64,000 nt of DNA from Scopulibacillus_A cellulosilyticus (GCF_042665295.1 NZ_JBHTCO010000001.1:1-64000); one strand, 5' to 3'. Positions 33,207 through 41,432 are shown, counted from the first letter of the stretch. Numbers and translations: made by a program. Notes: generated by a model from the sequence alone, not told the origin.

Positions 33207-33507
33207 TATCAACTTATGATTAAATAAAATCAAAGCACCATTGTACCAGTCTTTTACTCTAGTCACCGGAGCAGATGGCTATTCTAGGAGCTGGGCGCAT
33301 TATAATGAGTGCTGTATGAAACCTCTATGCTTATTTGAAGATGGTGAACCTTCTTGTGCTTGCTTAGACAGGGGACACAAGTTGGTCATTCGCAAGGAAT
33401 ACGTCGGAAAATAGGTATGGTTGTACCCTCTTGTTGAACGGAGGGGGTTCTAGGTTTCTTTAACTAGAATCTCCCACCTCAAGCTAGGCTAGGTGGGAGT
33501 TGTTCAA
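33207..33507 (+). ncRNA. Putative guide-RNA scaffold (omega/reRNA) region of the TnpB-related element
   Basis: The 300 bases between tnpB and the right end are non-coding and can form several stems: CCCTC / GAGGG around 33426-33445, GGTTCTAG / CTAGAATC at 33447-33472, and the end hairpin at 33471-33499. In known TnpB elements this region gives the guide RNA, with the guide taken from the flank beyond the right end (here TTGAGTTTGCAACCGATGG from 33508). The RNA itself is inferred by position, not shown. Confidence 0.4.
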
Positions 33508-33674
33508 TTGAGTTTGCAACCGATGGTCCCGGTTTTATGGGAGATGAACCTTATGAAACACTAGGAGAAAAATTATCTTTACCCCCATTCCTAGAGCCTA
33601 AACGTGCAGAAATAGAAAAATTAGTTCGCCCAATTGATACAGTAAGAAGTACAAAGGAATTCTTCAAAGAATAA
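33508..33674 (+). pseudogene. mhqO: 3' remnant of an MhqO-like ring-cleaving dioxygenase gene
   Basis: An open frame of 54 codons reads EFATDGPGFMGDEPYE... EKLSLPPFLEPKRAEIEKL... to TAA at 33672. This is the conserved C-terminus of VOC-type ring-cleaving dioxygenases such as B. subtilis MhqO. It has no start codon; its 5' side is the right end of the TnpB element. The two bases before GAG plus the TTTAT left flank of the element would rebuild the conserved Leu-Phe before the glutamate. The upstream part of the gene is gone. Confidence 0.82.
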
Positions 33675-33733
33675 AGTTATCATGGACGAAGCTAGCCCCT
33701 TACTCGTAACATCGTAGGTTAACTCGGTTTCAA

Positions 33734-33937
33734 TTGATACTGAGTAAGAACCAAATCAGAGCTACATTACGAAAGGAGCTAGCTATTATTAATCATCACA
33801 CAAAATATGTTGGTTTAGACGTATCAGAGGAAAAAATTGCTGTCGCTATTGCTGAAGAAGGACGCAAGGATCCCAGATACCCCTATAATGGGACCCGAAA
33901 GTCGAAAGCGTTTCCGCACCCTAGTAGAAGGGTTTAA
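33734..33937 (+). pseudogene. IS110 family transposase, N-terminal fragment
   Basis: 67 codons. HTKYVGLDVSEEKIAVAIAEEGRKDPRY is the conserved beginning of IS110 DEDD transposases with the first catalytic aspartate in GLDVS. After PRY the sequence departs from the family and soon stops, so the rest of the transposase is deleted. A TTG start at 33734 is possible. No IS110 ends are evident. Confidence 0.8.
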
Positions 33938-34247
33938 AAGAAAAGGTTCCTGTTAGAAGGCAATATCATTTCCAACGGGATTTATCCCTGTCTGATGTAA
34001 ATGTTTAAAAAAGAATCAGCCTTACCTCACTATTCAACGGAATAAAAAAATAAAGCCGGCAAAAAGGCGATACTCCATTAAGTTCATCCATTATAACTTA
34101 AAGACCTTTTATAATTAACTTCTGTAAAGAAATATATGCAAGATTCTTCTCGATAAGTGATTAATATATCCTTTAAATTAGTTTTGGCATTCTTATAATA
34201 AGGTTTATTTAATTGAATGCTATTCTATCTTTATTTGATGTTATTAC
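33938..34247 (+). other. 310-base region between the IS110 scrap and the sigma-54 control region
   Basis: A/T-rich sequence with no convincing gene. It presumably contains debris of the insertions on its left. A TTGGCATT at 34182 resembles half a sigma-54 site but has no -12 partner. Confidence 0.5.
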
Positions 34248-34264
34248 GCATCAACATTTGATGC
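34248..34264 (+). promoter_or_regulatory. Candidate upstream activator site for the sigma-54 promoter
   Basis: GCATCAACATTTGATGC, a perfect 7-bp inverted repeat with a 3-base centre, 59 bases before the -24 element. TTTGATG just upstream at 34234 forms a second, overlapping repeat with it. Position and symmetry suit binding by the activator encoded at 37402. Confidence 0.6.
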
Positions 34265-34322
34265 TCAATGCCATCTCGATTCTCGAATTATTTGAAAATG
34301 CCGCAATAAGAACACCCTCTGT

Positions 34323-34340
34323 TTGGCACATGTCTTGCAT
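34323..34340 (+). promoter_or_regulatory. Sigma-54 (SigL) promoter
   Basis: TTGGCAC-ATGTC-TTGCAT: a perfect -24/-12 match (TTGGCAC-N5-TTGCA). It lies 41 bases before the dehydrogenase start codon and needs a sigma-54 activator, which the same cluster encodes. Confidence 0.92.
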
Positions 34341-34380
34341 ATTAAAGGTTGAAAAGATTTTAGCAAGGGAGGCTTATATA

Positions 34381-35556
34381 ATGAAAGAAGTTGTTGTGAT
34401 AGGTGCGGCAGGAAATATCGGTCAAGTGATTGTTAAGGATTTGGTTGAAAGCGGTGCAGAGGTTATAGCGGCAGACTTGAATGAAAAAAAGCTTCAAGAA
34501 TTGGAGAAATGGGCAGGAAAAAACATTGCGATTACTCCTTTGGACATCAAGGACCAAGCTAAAGTGAAAGAAGTTATAAAACAAGGAAAAGTCTGTGTTA
34601 ATGCATCCAACTATATGTTTAATATAGATGTTATGCGTGCCGCTGCAGCGGTTGGCGTAAACATGCTGGATTTAGGCGGTTTGTATACGATGACGAAAGA
34701 CCAATTAGCGCTTGATGCTTCATTCAAAGAAGCGGGAATTCTTGCATTAATAGGTATGGGTTCCGACCCGGGGGTTTCTAATATTTGCTCTCGGTACGGC
34801 GTAGACATGCTTGATTCGGCTGAAGAAATTCATATTCGCTACGGTTCTACAACAACAGGCTTAACCTTCTCTTTTGCTATTGATACGATTATTGATGAAG
34901 CGATAAAAAATGCGCTCGTTGTTAGAGATGGAGAATTATGTGAAATCCCAGCGTTATCTGGTGAAGAATTTACGCAATTCCATGATAAATTAGGTGTTCA
35001 AAAAACGTACTCTATCCTGCATTCGGAACTCGGATCTCTTCCTCAAAGTTTCCCGCAAGTGAAGGAAATCACTTATAAAGATACTTGGGATGAAACAACT
35101 ATAGAAAAGTTAAAATCATTAAACAGTCTAGGTCTATTAAGAAATCAACCGGTCGAATCCTCAGGAGAAAAAATTATCCCGCGCCGCCAAATCATTTCAT
35201 TGCTGCAGCAAACATTGCAAGAAGAACCGGAGTGGGGAATAGATGAGCTATTAGTAGAAATCAAAGGAAAAAAAGGAGAAAAGCAATCCTCTGTAAAATT
35301 TGAAATATTAACAGGACAGCAAGATGATTGGGGAGTGACTGCTCTTGCTTATGCAACAGGCGTTCCTGCATCCATCGCTGCACAAATGCTGTTAAAAGGC
35401 GAAATAGAAGGGGAGGGAGTTCTGCCGCCTGAACAATGTGTCAATCCGAAAAAATTTCTCTCATATCTCTCTCAAAAAAATGTTGAATTATACATGACAT
35501 GCAGTGAAACTGAAAATATTAAAAAGCATCATTTGCAGGAGGAAAAGATATTTTAG
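34381..35556 (+). CDS. Saccharopine/lysine dehydrogenase-family NAD(P)-dependent enzyme
   Basis: 391 residues from the ATG at 34381 (GGGAGG upstream). The frame is open back to 34213, but that stretch contains the sigma-54 promoter, so the longer start is wrong. N-terminal Rossmann domain with VVVIGAAGNIGQVIV; then CVNASNYMFNIDVMRAAAAVGVNMLDLGG and GMGSDPGVSN typical of saccharopine dehydrogenases; the C-terminus GVLPPEQCVNPKKFLSYLSQKNVEL resembles L-lysine 6-dehydrogenase of Geobacillus. I infer oxidation of lysine or a related diamino acid. The neighbouring LysP-like permease and the sigma-54 control support a catabolic role. Exact substrate not established. Confidence 0.75.
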   Translation: MKEVVVIGAAGNIGQVIVKDLVESGAEVIAADLNEKKLQELEKWAGKNIAITPLDIKDQAKVKEVIKQGKVCVNASNYMFNIDVMRAAAAVGVNMLDLGGLYTMTKDQLALDASFKEAGILALIGMGSDPGVSNICSRYGVDMLDSAEEIHIRYGSTTTGLTFSFAIDTIIDEAIKNALVVRDGELCEIPALSGEEFTQFHDKLGVQKTYSILHSELGSLPQSFPQVKEITYKDTWDETTIEKLKSLNSLGLLRNQPVESSGEKIIPRRQIISLLQQTLQEEPEWGIDELLVEIKGKKGEKQSSVKFEILTGQQDDWGVTALAYATGVPASIAAQMLLKGEIEGEGVLPPEQCVNPKKFLSYLSQKNVELYMTCSETENIKKHHLQEEKIF

Positions 35557-35734
35557 GTCGAATAATCATAAAAGAAATATTTTGAAGGTTCCGGATTTTA
35601 TTCATCCTTCTAAGGTGTGGTTGGAAAACCTTAATTTAAGCGCCGCCGCACCTTGACCTCTTTTTTCCAAAGAGGCTTCGTGACTTTACGATTAATTTGT
35701 CTCGATAATATAGTCCAATTGGAGGAATAAACAA

Positions 35735-37279
35735 GTGAACAGTGATAATAAAACTGATGTGATTCTTTCAGACAAGGACAGCTTTTCAGGAATAATGAGT
35801 AATGCGCCATCGCCTTCATCCCATAACTATTCGAACCATTTAAATCGTGCGCTTAAAGCCCGCCATCTTAATATGATTGCCATTGGCGGATGTATTGGCA
35901 CGGGGATATTTCTAGCCAGCGGTGCAACGATTAACTCTGCCGGCCCGGGCGGTGCCTTAGTCGCGTATATTGCTATTAGTGTTATGGTATATTTTCTAAT
36001 GACCAGCTTGGGAGAAATGGCTACTTTTCTTCCAATCACCGGTTCTTTTAACACCTATGCCTCACGTTTTGTTGATCCAGCCTTTGGTTTTGCGCTTGGT
36101 TGGAATTATTGGTATAACTGGGCCGTTACCATTGCGGTAGAAGTCACGGCAGGTTCTTTGCTTATGAAATTTTGGTTCCCCCACAGTTCTTCATTGTTAT
36201 GGAGCGTACTCTTCCTATTAATTATGTTCGGACTAAACTATCTTTCCGTTAAAGGTTACGGAGAAGGTGAATATTGGTTTTCTATTATTAAAGTGGTTTG
36301 TGTGATTGTTTTTATTATTGTAGGTGCGGCTCTTATTTTCGGAATATTAAGTGAAAGGCCGATCGGCTTTAAAAACTTTACCATTGGCGACGCCCCTTTT
36401 CACGGCGGATTTTTGAGCATTATCAGCGTATTTATGATTGCCGGCTTTTCATTTCAAGGGACTGAATTGGTCGGCATTGCCGCCGGAGAAAGTGAAAATC
36501 CGAGTAAGACTATCCCGAAAGCCACCCGGCAAGTTTTTTGGAGATTGCTTATTTTCTTCGTTCTTACTATATTAATTATCGGGCTGATCATTCCTTATAC
36601 CGATGGTAGATTGATTAAGTCCAACTTTCAAGATGTCGGGGTAAGCCCTTTCGTTATTGTGTTTGAAAAGGCGGGACTAGCCTTCGCCGCATCTATCATG
36701 AATGCAGTTATTCTAACTTCAGTGATTTCCGCAGGCAATTCAGGTATGTACGCTTGTACCCGAACATTATGGAGCCTGGCGAAAGAGGGGAAGGCACCGA
36801 AATTTTTAATGGCTGTGAATAAACGCGGGATTCCAATCTATGCCCTCATTGTTACTGCACTTGTAGGGATGTTGGCCTTTTTGTCTTCATTATTCGGTGA
36901 AGGCACTGTCTATATATGGCTGCTTAACGCCAGCAGCATGGCCGGTTTTATCTCCTGGGTTGGTATTGCTGTCAGCCATTATCGTTTTCGTAAAGCGTTT
37001 GTCGCACAAGGCAATGATATCAACGCTTTACCGTACAAAGCGAAGCTGTTCCCTTTTGGACCAATTTTTGCATTTATTCTTTGTATCATTGTTATTCTGG
37101 GTCAAAACTATAATGCTTTTCTTGGCGGCAGTATTGATTGGCACGCCATCATTGTCTCATATATCGGTCTTCCTTTCTTTTTATTACTTTGGAATGTTTA
37201 TAAGCTAGTGAAGAGAACAAAAATTGTTCCACTAAAAGCTTGTGATTTTAGCATGGAAGACGAACAGTTAAATAAATAG
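35735..37279 (+). CDS. Amino acid permease of the APC family, LysP-like
   Basis: 514 residues with twelve membrane segments after a 40-residue cytoplasmic tail. Signature N-terminal helix: LKARHLNMIAIGGCIGTGIFLASG; later FQGTELVGIAAGESENPSKTIPKA and SAGNSGMYACTRTLWSLAKEGKAPK, all typical of AAT-type permeases and especially lysine permeases. GTG start with GGAGG upstream. It is 178 bases downstream of the dehydrogenase, likely in the same sigma-54 transcript, and would import its substrate. Confidence 0.86.
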   Translation: MNSDNKTDVILSDKDSFSGIMSNAPSPSSHNYSNHLNRALKARHLNMIAIGGCIGTGIFLASGATINSAGPGGALVAYIAISVMVYFLMTSLGEMATFLPITGSFNTYASRFVDPAFGFALGWNYWYNWAVTIAVEVTAGSLLMKFWFPHSSSLLWSVLFLLIMFGLNYLSVKGYGEGEYWFSIIKVVCVIVFIIVGAALIFGILSERPIGFKNFTIGDAPFHGGFLSIISVFMIAGFSFQGTELVGIAAGESENPSKTIPKATRQVFWRLLIFFVLTILIIGLIIPYTDGRLIKSNFQDVGVSPFVIVFEKAGLAFAASIMNAVILTSVISAGNSGMYACTRTLWSLAKEGKAPKFLMAVNKRGIPIYALIVTALVGMLAFLSSLFGEGTVYIWLLNASSMAGFISWVGIAVSHYRFRKAFVAQGNDINALPYKAKLFPFGPIFAFILCIIVILGQNYNAFLGGSIDWHAIIVSYIGLPFFLLLWNVYKLVKRTKIVPLKACDFSMEDEQLNK

Positions 37280-37401
37280 ATGATGGGAAAATCTCGAGAG
37301 CTAATTTCGGGGTTTTTTCTTTTTTGGAAGGGCGTTAATAGCCGATGTCGAAATAGATTAAAAGATTGATTAAAACAATCCTAAAATGATAGGTGAATAA
37401 A

Positions 37402-38802
37402 ATGAATATAGATGAGATAAACAGTGTCATTGATTTAGCGATTGACAAGGGACTGCACAACCTTGTTTCTAAAGATAAATGGCTGGTTCAAGAATGGCAA
37501 ACCTTGTTTCATGAATTTTTTCAAGAAATTTTAGTGACGGATGAAAAAGGATTCGTGATTTGGGCAACGTCTGAAGATGATCAGCAGCATATTGGTAGAA
37601 ATGTTTTTGATTTGGAAAAGTCAAGAGCGTTTTATCCATGTATATCTGCAAAGGTACTAAGATCGGGACAAAGAGAGAAAGGCTTACAATACACGCAATC
37701 AGGCGGTGTTTTTATGATCGATTCTATCCCTATAAAAAATGATAAAGGAGACATTGTCCGGGTTGTTTCAATCACTAAAGATGCATCCGAAATCAATGAA
37801 GTGAGCGATAAAATAACGGAGTTAAAAAATTTAATGGATAACTATCGCAGGGAAGTCATTCAAATCCAGCAAGAAAAGCTGGAGAAACAGCCATTTGTTT
37901 ATAAAAATAAAAAAATGGACAATATCAATGAACTTATAAAATCCGTCGCGTCTGTTGACGCTTCTGTTCTAATCCTTGGAGAGACAGGTGTTGGAAAGCA
38001 AGTAGTCGCAAATCAAATTCATATGCTAAGCAATAGAAGCGATCAACTGTTTATAACAGTTAATTGCGGGGCAATTCCTGAAAGCTTACTTGAATCGGAG
38101 CTATTTGGCTATGAAGAAGGTGCTTTTTCTGGAGCAAGAAAAGGCGGGAAGCTGGGCATTTTTGAATTGGCTCATAAGGGGACTGTATTTTTGGATGAAA
38201 TCGGAGAAATCCCGCTTCACTTGCAAGTCAAACTGTTGCACGTACTGCAAGATAAAATGATCATGAAAGTCGGAGGGACCCGTGAGAAAAAAGTAGACGT
38301 CCGGATTATTTCTGCCACAAACCGGGATTTAAAAAAAATGATTAAAGATAATAATTTTCGTGAGGATTTATACTACCGGATTAATACGATTCCTATTCAT
38401 ATTCCGCCGCTTCGGGAAAGGAAAGAAGATATATATGTCTTTATCCATCATTTCCTGCGGACATTTAACAAACAGTATTTAAAAAATGCAGAAATTGGCC
38501 AGAAACAATTAGAACAATTATTAAAATATTCATGGCCAGGAAACGTCAGAGAACTGGAAAATGTGATAGAACGCTTTGTCGTTACAGGACAGCTTGATGC
38601 ATTGGATCAAGAATTTTTATCTGTTTATGAATATGACCGTTTAGAAGATAAACTTCCGAATCTAATGGAATATATAGCTGAGAACGAAAAAAGGCTTCTT
38701 ATAAAAGCAATGAAGCAATGTAAAACAACAAGAGAAATGGCAAAATGTTTGGGTGTCAATCAATCAACTATTGTCAGGAAAATGCAGAAGTACAATTTGT
38801 AA
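37402..38802 (+). CDS. Sigma-54-dependent transcriptional activator
   Basis: 466 residues from the ATG at 37402 (AGGTGA upstream; a GTG at 37393 lacks a site). N-terminal PAS-like sensor (20-130; ILVTDEKGFVIWATSE), linker coiled coil (130-165), AAA+ domain with Walker A GETGVGKQ (about 193), the sigma-54 contact loop as GAFSGA (usual GAFTGA, one conservative change) near 240, Walker B GTVFLDEIGE, arginine finger region and the WPGNVRELENVIER block; C-terminal Fis-type helix-turn-helix TTREMAKCLGVNQSTIVRKM. It most likely activates the promoter at 34323 in response to an amino acid sensed by the PAS domain, as RocR and BkdR do. Confidence 0.92.
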   Translation: MNIDEINSVIDLAIDKGLHNLVSKDKWLVQEWQTLFHEFFQEILVTDEKGFVIWATSEDDQQHIGRNVFDLEKSRAFYPCISAKVLRSGQREKGLQYTQSGGVFMIDSIPIKNDKGDIVRVVSITKDASEINEVSDKITELKNLMDNYRREVIQIQQEKLEKQPFVYKNKKMDNINELIKSVASVDASVLILGETGVGKQVVANQIHMLSNRSDQLFITVNCGAIPESLLESELFGYEEGAFSGARKGGKLGIFELAHKGTVFLDEIGEIPLHLQVKLLHVLQDKMIMKVGGTREKKVDVRIISATNRDLKKMIKDNNFREDLYYRINTIPIHIPPLRERKEDIYVFIHHFLRTFNKQYLKNAEIGQKQLEQLLKYSWPGNVRELENVIERFVVTGQLDALDQEFLSVYEYDRLEDKLPNLMEYIAENEKRLLIKAMKQCKTTREMAKCLGVNQSTIVRKMQKYNL

Positions 38803-38872
38803 CCTATTTTTTCAAGTAAAAAAGTATGGGTTACTTCAATCTTAAGAGATCAGATATTAAAGGAGGAAGAAG

Positions 38873-39547
38873 GTGAATACACATATAGAACAGGCTGTTA
38901 AGAACAATATTATTTGGTGCGGTATTGTAAGCGAATCACATGGTATTCCCTACTATTGTAATGGAGGTGTGTGGGGCCTGCTTTCTGAAGCGCCTCCTTT
39001 ATGTCCAGATATTATAACAGCAGGTATGGATGTAACTGATCAAGAAGTGGCTGATTTTATCGGGGATAGAAATATTTCGACGATTAAGGACAGCTTTGCG
39101 AATCTTGACATGGCATCTATTGGTTTTAAGGTTCTTTTTAATGCAGTGTGGATTTATCATCCGCCTGTTTCGGTTTCGGAATCTGCCAAATTGGGATGGC
39201 GTGTTATTACAAAAAAAGAAGACTTGACTAAATGGACTTATGCACATGATTCAGAAAAAGTAATTAAATATAATCTCTTAGATCGAGACGATGTAAAAAT
39301 TTTCATAAAAGAGAAGGAGGACGAAATATCGGGATTTATAGCCAATTTAGGAGCCGGTGTTATTGGGATATCCAACGCATTTTCAATGGAATATACAAAT
39401 GAAGCCCTGTGGAAAGATATAGTACAAGCAGTTTCTACTGAGTTTCAGAACTTACCTATTGTGGGGTATGAACAGGGGAACAGCCTAAAAGCAGCACTTT
39501 CATGCGGATGGGAGTCATTAGGTCCACTTCGAATATGGATAAGGTGA
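38873..39547 (+). CDS. Uncharacterised protein with GNAT-like C-terminus
   Basis: 224 residues, GTG start with AAAGGAGGA upstream. I do not firmly recognise the family. The N-terminal part (SESHGIPYYCNGGVWGLLSEAPPLCPDIITA) recalls small Bacillus acetyltransferase relatives, and the end, LPIVGYEQGNSLKAALSCGWESLGPLRIWIR, has the look of the last GNAT strands. The canonical acetyl-CoA loop is not visible. It follows the activator gene by 70 bases on the same strand, so it may belong to the lysine-type sigma-54 unit. Confidence 0.55.
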   Translation: MNTHIEQAVKNNIIWCGIVSESHGIPYYCNGGVWGLLSEAPPLCPDIITAGMDVTDQEVADFIGDRNISTIKDSFANLDMASIGFKVLFNAVWIYHPPVSVSESAKLGWRVITKKEDLTKWTYAHDSEKVIKYNLLDRDDVKIFIKEKEDEISGFIANLGAGVIGISNAFSMEYTNEALWKDIVQAVSTEFQNLPIVGYEQGNSLKAALSCGWESLGPLRIWIR

Positions 39548-39752
39548 ATAGGAAAAGAGTAACTTAGCATCTTTCAGCCTAACACTTCTTTAGAACCGCC
39601 CCATTTGCATTTAGTTTCGTTTTTATATTTCAAGTATTTGAGAAACACTTTAAGACAATTGATATTAAAAAATTTGATTTCATTTGTCTTTCTAGTATTA
39701 ATATAATTAAAGCAGAACTTTTGTTAAGCTAAATTAAAGAAAGGGTGTAAGA

Positions 39753-40091
39753 ATGAAGGTTAAACACCTCAATTTAACGGTTACTGATGTTCCAGCTTCT
39801 CGAGAATTTTTGGAAACTTATTTTGGTATGACGTGCAAAAGCAGTAAGGGAGATGGCTTTGCAGTCATGCTTGATGACGACGGTTTCGTGCTGACACTAA
39901 TGAAGGGAAGAGAGGTCCATTATCCGAAAACATTCCATATTGGATTCCCGCAAGAAAATAAAGAACAGGTGAACAAAATCAACCAACGTTTGATAGAGGA
40001 TGGATTTGATGTAAAACCACCTCAACAATTACACGGTTATACCTTTTATGTCAACGCGCCTGGAGGATTTCGAGTGGAAGTGCTCTGTTAG
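39753..40091 (+). CDS. VOC family protein
   Basis: 112 residues, one bab-bab pair of the vicinal-oxygen-chelate fold: MKVKHLNLTVTDVPASREFLETYFGM and a C-terminal HGYTFYVNAPGGFRVEVLC. Possible metal ligands are H5 and the final glutamate; the middle His (HIGF) is kept. Function not assignable; such proteins include resistance proteins, dioxygenases and isomerases. AAAGGGTG precedes the ATG. Single gene. Confidence 0.8.
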   Translation: MKVKHLNLTVTDVPASREFLETYFGMTCKSSKGDGFAVMLDDDGFVLTLMKGREVHYPKTFHIGFPQENKEQVNKINQRLIEDGFDVKPPQQLHGYTFYVNAPGGFRVEVLC

Positions 40092-40124
40092 CTAATGGGG
40101 CAGCTTTTTATAATAGATAAATGA

Positions 40125-40166
40125 ATAACCGGTTTTCATTACATGCGTGTAATGAAAACCGGTTAT
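40125..40166. repeat. Perfect 19-bp stem-loop
   Basis: ATAACCGGTTTTCATTACA (40125-40143) pairs perfectly with 40148-40166 around a TGCG loop. It lies between convergent genes where a terminator is expected, but neither side has a clear T run. It may still stop transcription or may be a mobile palindrome. Confidence 0.7.
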
Positions 40167-40177
40167 AAGTAAGTGAC

Positions 40178-40663
40178 TTAATGCGGGTATAACCTGTATT
40201 TATCACTTTGTGTATCACCGTTGCCATAAACAGTTGCTGTAGACGGGGAGCGATCCGATGTGTTGTCATATTTCCATTGTATCCTTAGTCCCATATACCC
40301 GCCTGCGCCATAGGTTGATGAATTCTTTTTCTCAATATATTGAGAAAAACTTTTCCATGTTTTAGGTCCTACGATACCGTCAGCAGTAAGACCGTGCGCT
40401 TTTTGGTATGTTTTTACAGCTTGGGCTGTTTTAGGTCCATAAATACCGTCCACATCGACAATGCCCGTTTCCGTGTAAAAAGACATGACATTTAGGATGT
40501 ATTGCATATTCTTTACTTCTGTTCCAGATTTCCCTTGATAAAGTGTGGAGTTTTCATTCCAGTGCTCCGGATGATGGAAGCCGGCAGCAGAAGCCATTGA
40601 AGATGTTGCAAACAGAAAAGCAAAACTCAAAGCGAGAATCGATATCGGCCATTTTTTCTTCAA
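40178..40663 (-). CDS. Secreted peptidoglycan-binding domain protein
   Basis: 161 residues starting at TTG 40663 after a strong GGAGGAGGG. Signal peptide 1-27 (cleavage after ASA), then a PG_binding_1 domain (38-110) with the repeats NMQYILNVMSFY...DGIYGPKTAQAVKTYQ and DGIVGPKTWKSF. The last 50 residues (tyrosine- and serine-rich) are unlike any enzyme I know. It would bind cell wall outside the cell; no hydrolase domain is present. Confidence 0.85.
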   Translation of the reverse strand: MKKKWPISILALSFAFLFATSSMASAAGFHHPEHWNENSTLYQGKSGTEVKNMQYILNVMSFYTETGIVDVDGIYGPKTAQAVKTYQKAHGLTADGIVGPKTWKSFSQYIEKKNSSTYGAGGYMGLRIQWKYDNTSDRSPSTATVYGNGDTQSDKYRLYPH

Positions 40664-40781
40664 TATTTTCCCTCCTCCTTTATTGTTCTAATTTTAAATG
40701 AATTGCCATTATTATAAAATGAGTCATTTGGGTTGTTTTTAATTTTTCTTCTGAGTCTAAATGCCTACTTATGTGAAGCTA

Positions 40782-40826
40782 TTGAACTTCCCCGCTTAGC
40801 AAAGCTTGAGCAGGTGGGCTTCTCGG
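40782..40826 (-). mobile_element. 45-bp solo end copy of the TnpB-related element
   Basis: On the minus strand it begins CCGAGAAG, passes through an imperfect hairpin whose loop CTCAAGCTTTGCTA is identical to that of the left end at 31411, and ends AAGTTCAA, the right-end terminus at 33507. It thus looks like a minimal element consisting of ends only. It lies 32 bases before the DUF4188 gene. Confidence 0.7.
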
Positions 40827-40857
40827 TTACATCAAAAAATTTGCGAGGAGAATCAAT

Positions 40858-41328
40858 ATGGGAAAAACCATTTATCCCGGCCGTTTTATGGCTGATCCTG
40901 GGAATGAAGTTGTTGTATTTATCATAGGGATGCGAATTAATAAATGGTGGTCAGTACATAATTGGCTGCCGGTATTTAAAGCGATGCCTCCTATGATCCG
41001 TGAGTTATATATGAATAAGGATCTTGGCTTTCTTTCAGTAGAAACATCTGTTAATTTACGTACGATTACAATGGTCCAATATTGGCGGTCATTCGAGGAT
41101 TTAAAAGCATATGCAAAAGGTCCAAAGCATTTAACAGCCTGGGGAAATTTTTATAAAAAAGTCGGAAAGACAAATGCGGTTGGCATTTATCATGAAACGT
41201 ATATTGTCCAAGCTGGAAATTATGAATCGATATATGGGAATATGCCAGAGTTTGGTCTGGCTAAAGCTATAGGACACATGCCGGTTTCACACCGGACTGA
41301 GACTGCTGAAAAACGTATTAAGACATGA
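40858..41328 (+). CDS. DUF4188 family protein
   Basis: 156 residues, no membrane segment or signal peptide. GRFMADPGNEVVVFIIGMRINKWWSVHNWLPVFKAMPPMIREL and TMVQYWRSFEDLKAYAKG are the signature of DUF4188, a ferredoxin-fold group related to antibiotic-biosynthesis monooxygenase-like proteins; function unknown. GAGGAG precedes the ATG. Confidence 0.82.
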   Translation: MGKTIYPGRFMADPGNEVVVFIIGMRINKWWSVHNWLPVFKAMPPMIRELYMNKDLGFLSVETSVNLRTITMVQYWRSFEDLKAYAKGPKHLTAWGNFYKKVGKTNAVGIYHETYIVQAGNYESIYGNMPEFGLAKAIGHMPVSHRTETAEKRIKT

Positions 41329-41432
41329 AAATAACTTAATTGATAATTAATAATTATCGCATATTATAAAATATCATTAGTTTTAATTATTGATATTATA
41401 GGGTATAGTTTTTTACAAAAGGAGGGATTAAG

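Larger units (their letters stand above)
31393..33507 (+). mobile_element. IS200/IS605-type element carrying a TnpB-related gene, no TnpA
   Basis: Left end: TTTAT flank then CCGAGAAG and an imperfect hairpin 31402-31430 (CCCCCTCCT / AGGTGGGGG). Right end: perfect hairpin 33471-33499 (CTCCCACCT / AGGTGGGAG) then TTGTTCAA ending at 33507. Both hairpin loops share CTCAAGCT. The borders are inferred from two facts: the MhqO-like reading frame resumes right after TTCAA, and a solo 45-base copy at 40782-40826 has exactly CCGAGAAG and TTCAA as its ends. About 2.1 kb; non-autonomous because no Y1 transposase is present. Confidence 0.75.

Noticed and set aside
34182..34200. Additional sigma-54 promoter
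   Set aside because: TTGGCATT has no TTGCA at the right distance.
34213..34380. 56-codon N-terminal extension of the saccharopine dehydrogenase-family gene
   Set aside because: It contains the sigma-54 promoter and lacks family similarity; the ATG at 34381 has GGGAGG at the right distance.
41340..41358. Fur box upstream of the methyltransferase gene
   Set aside because: TGATAAT and ATTATC halves are present but spaced too far apart for the 7-1-7 consensus.
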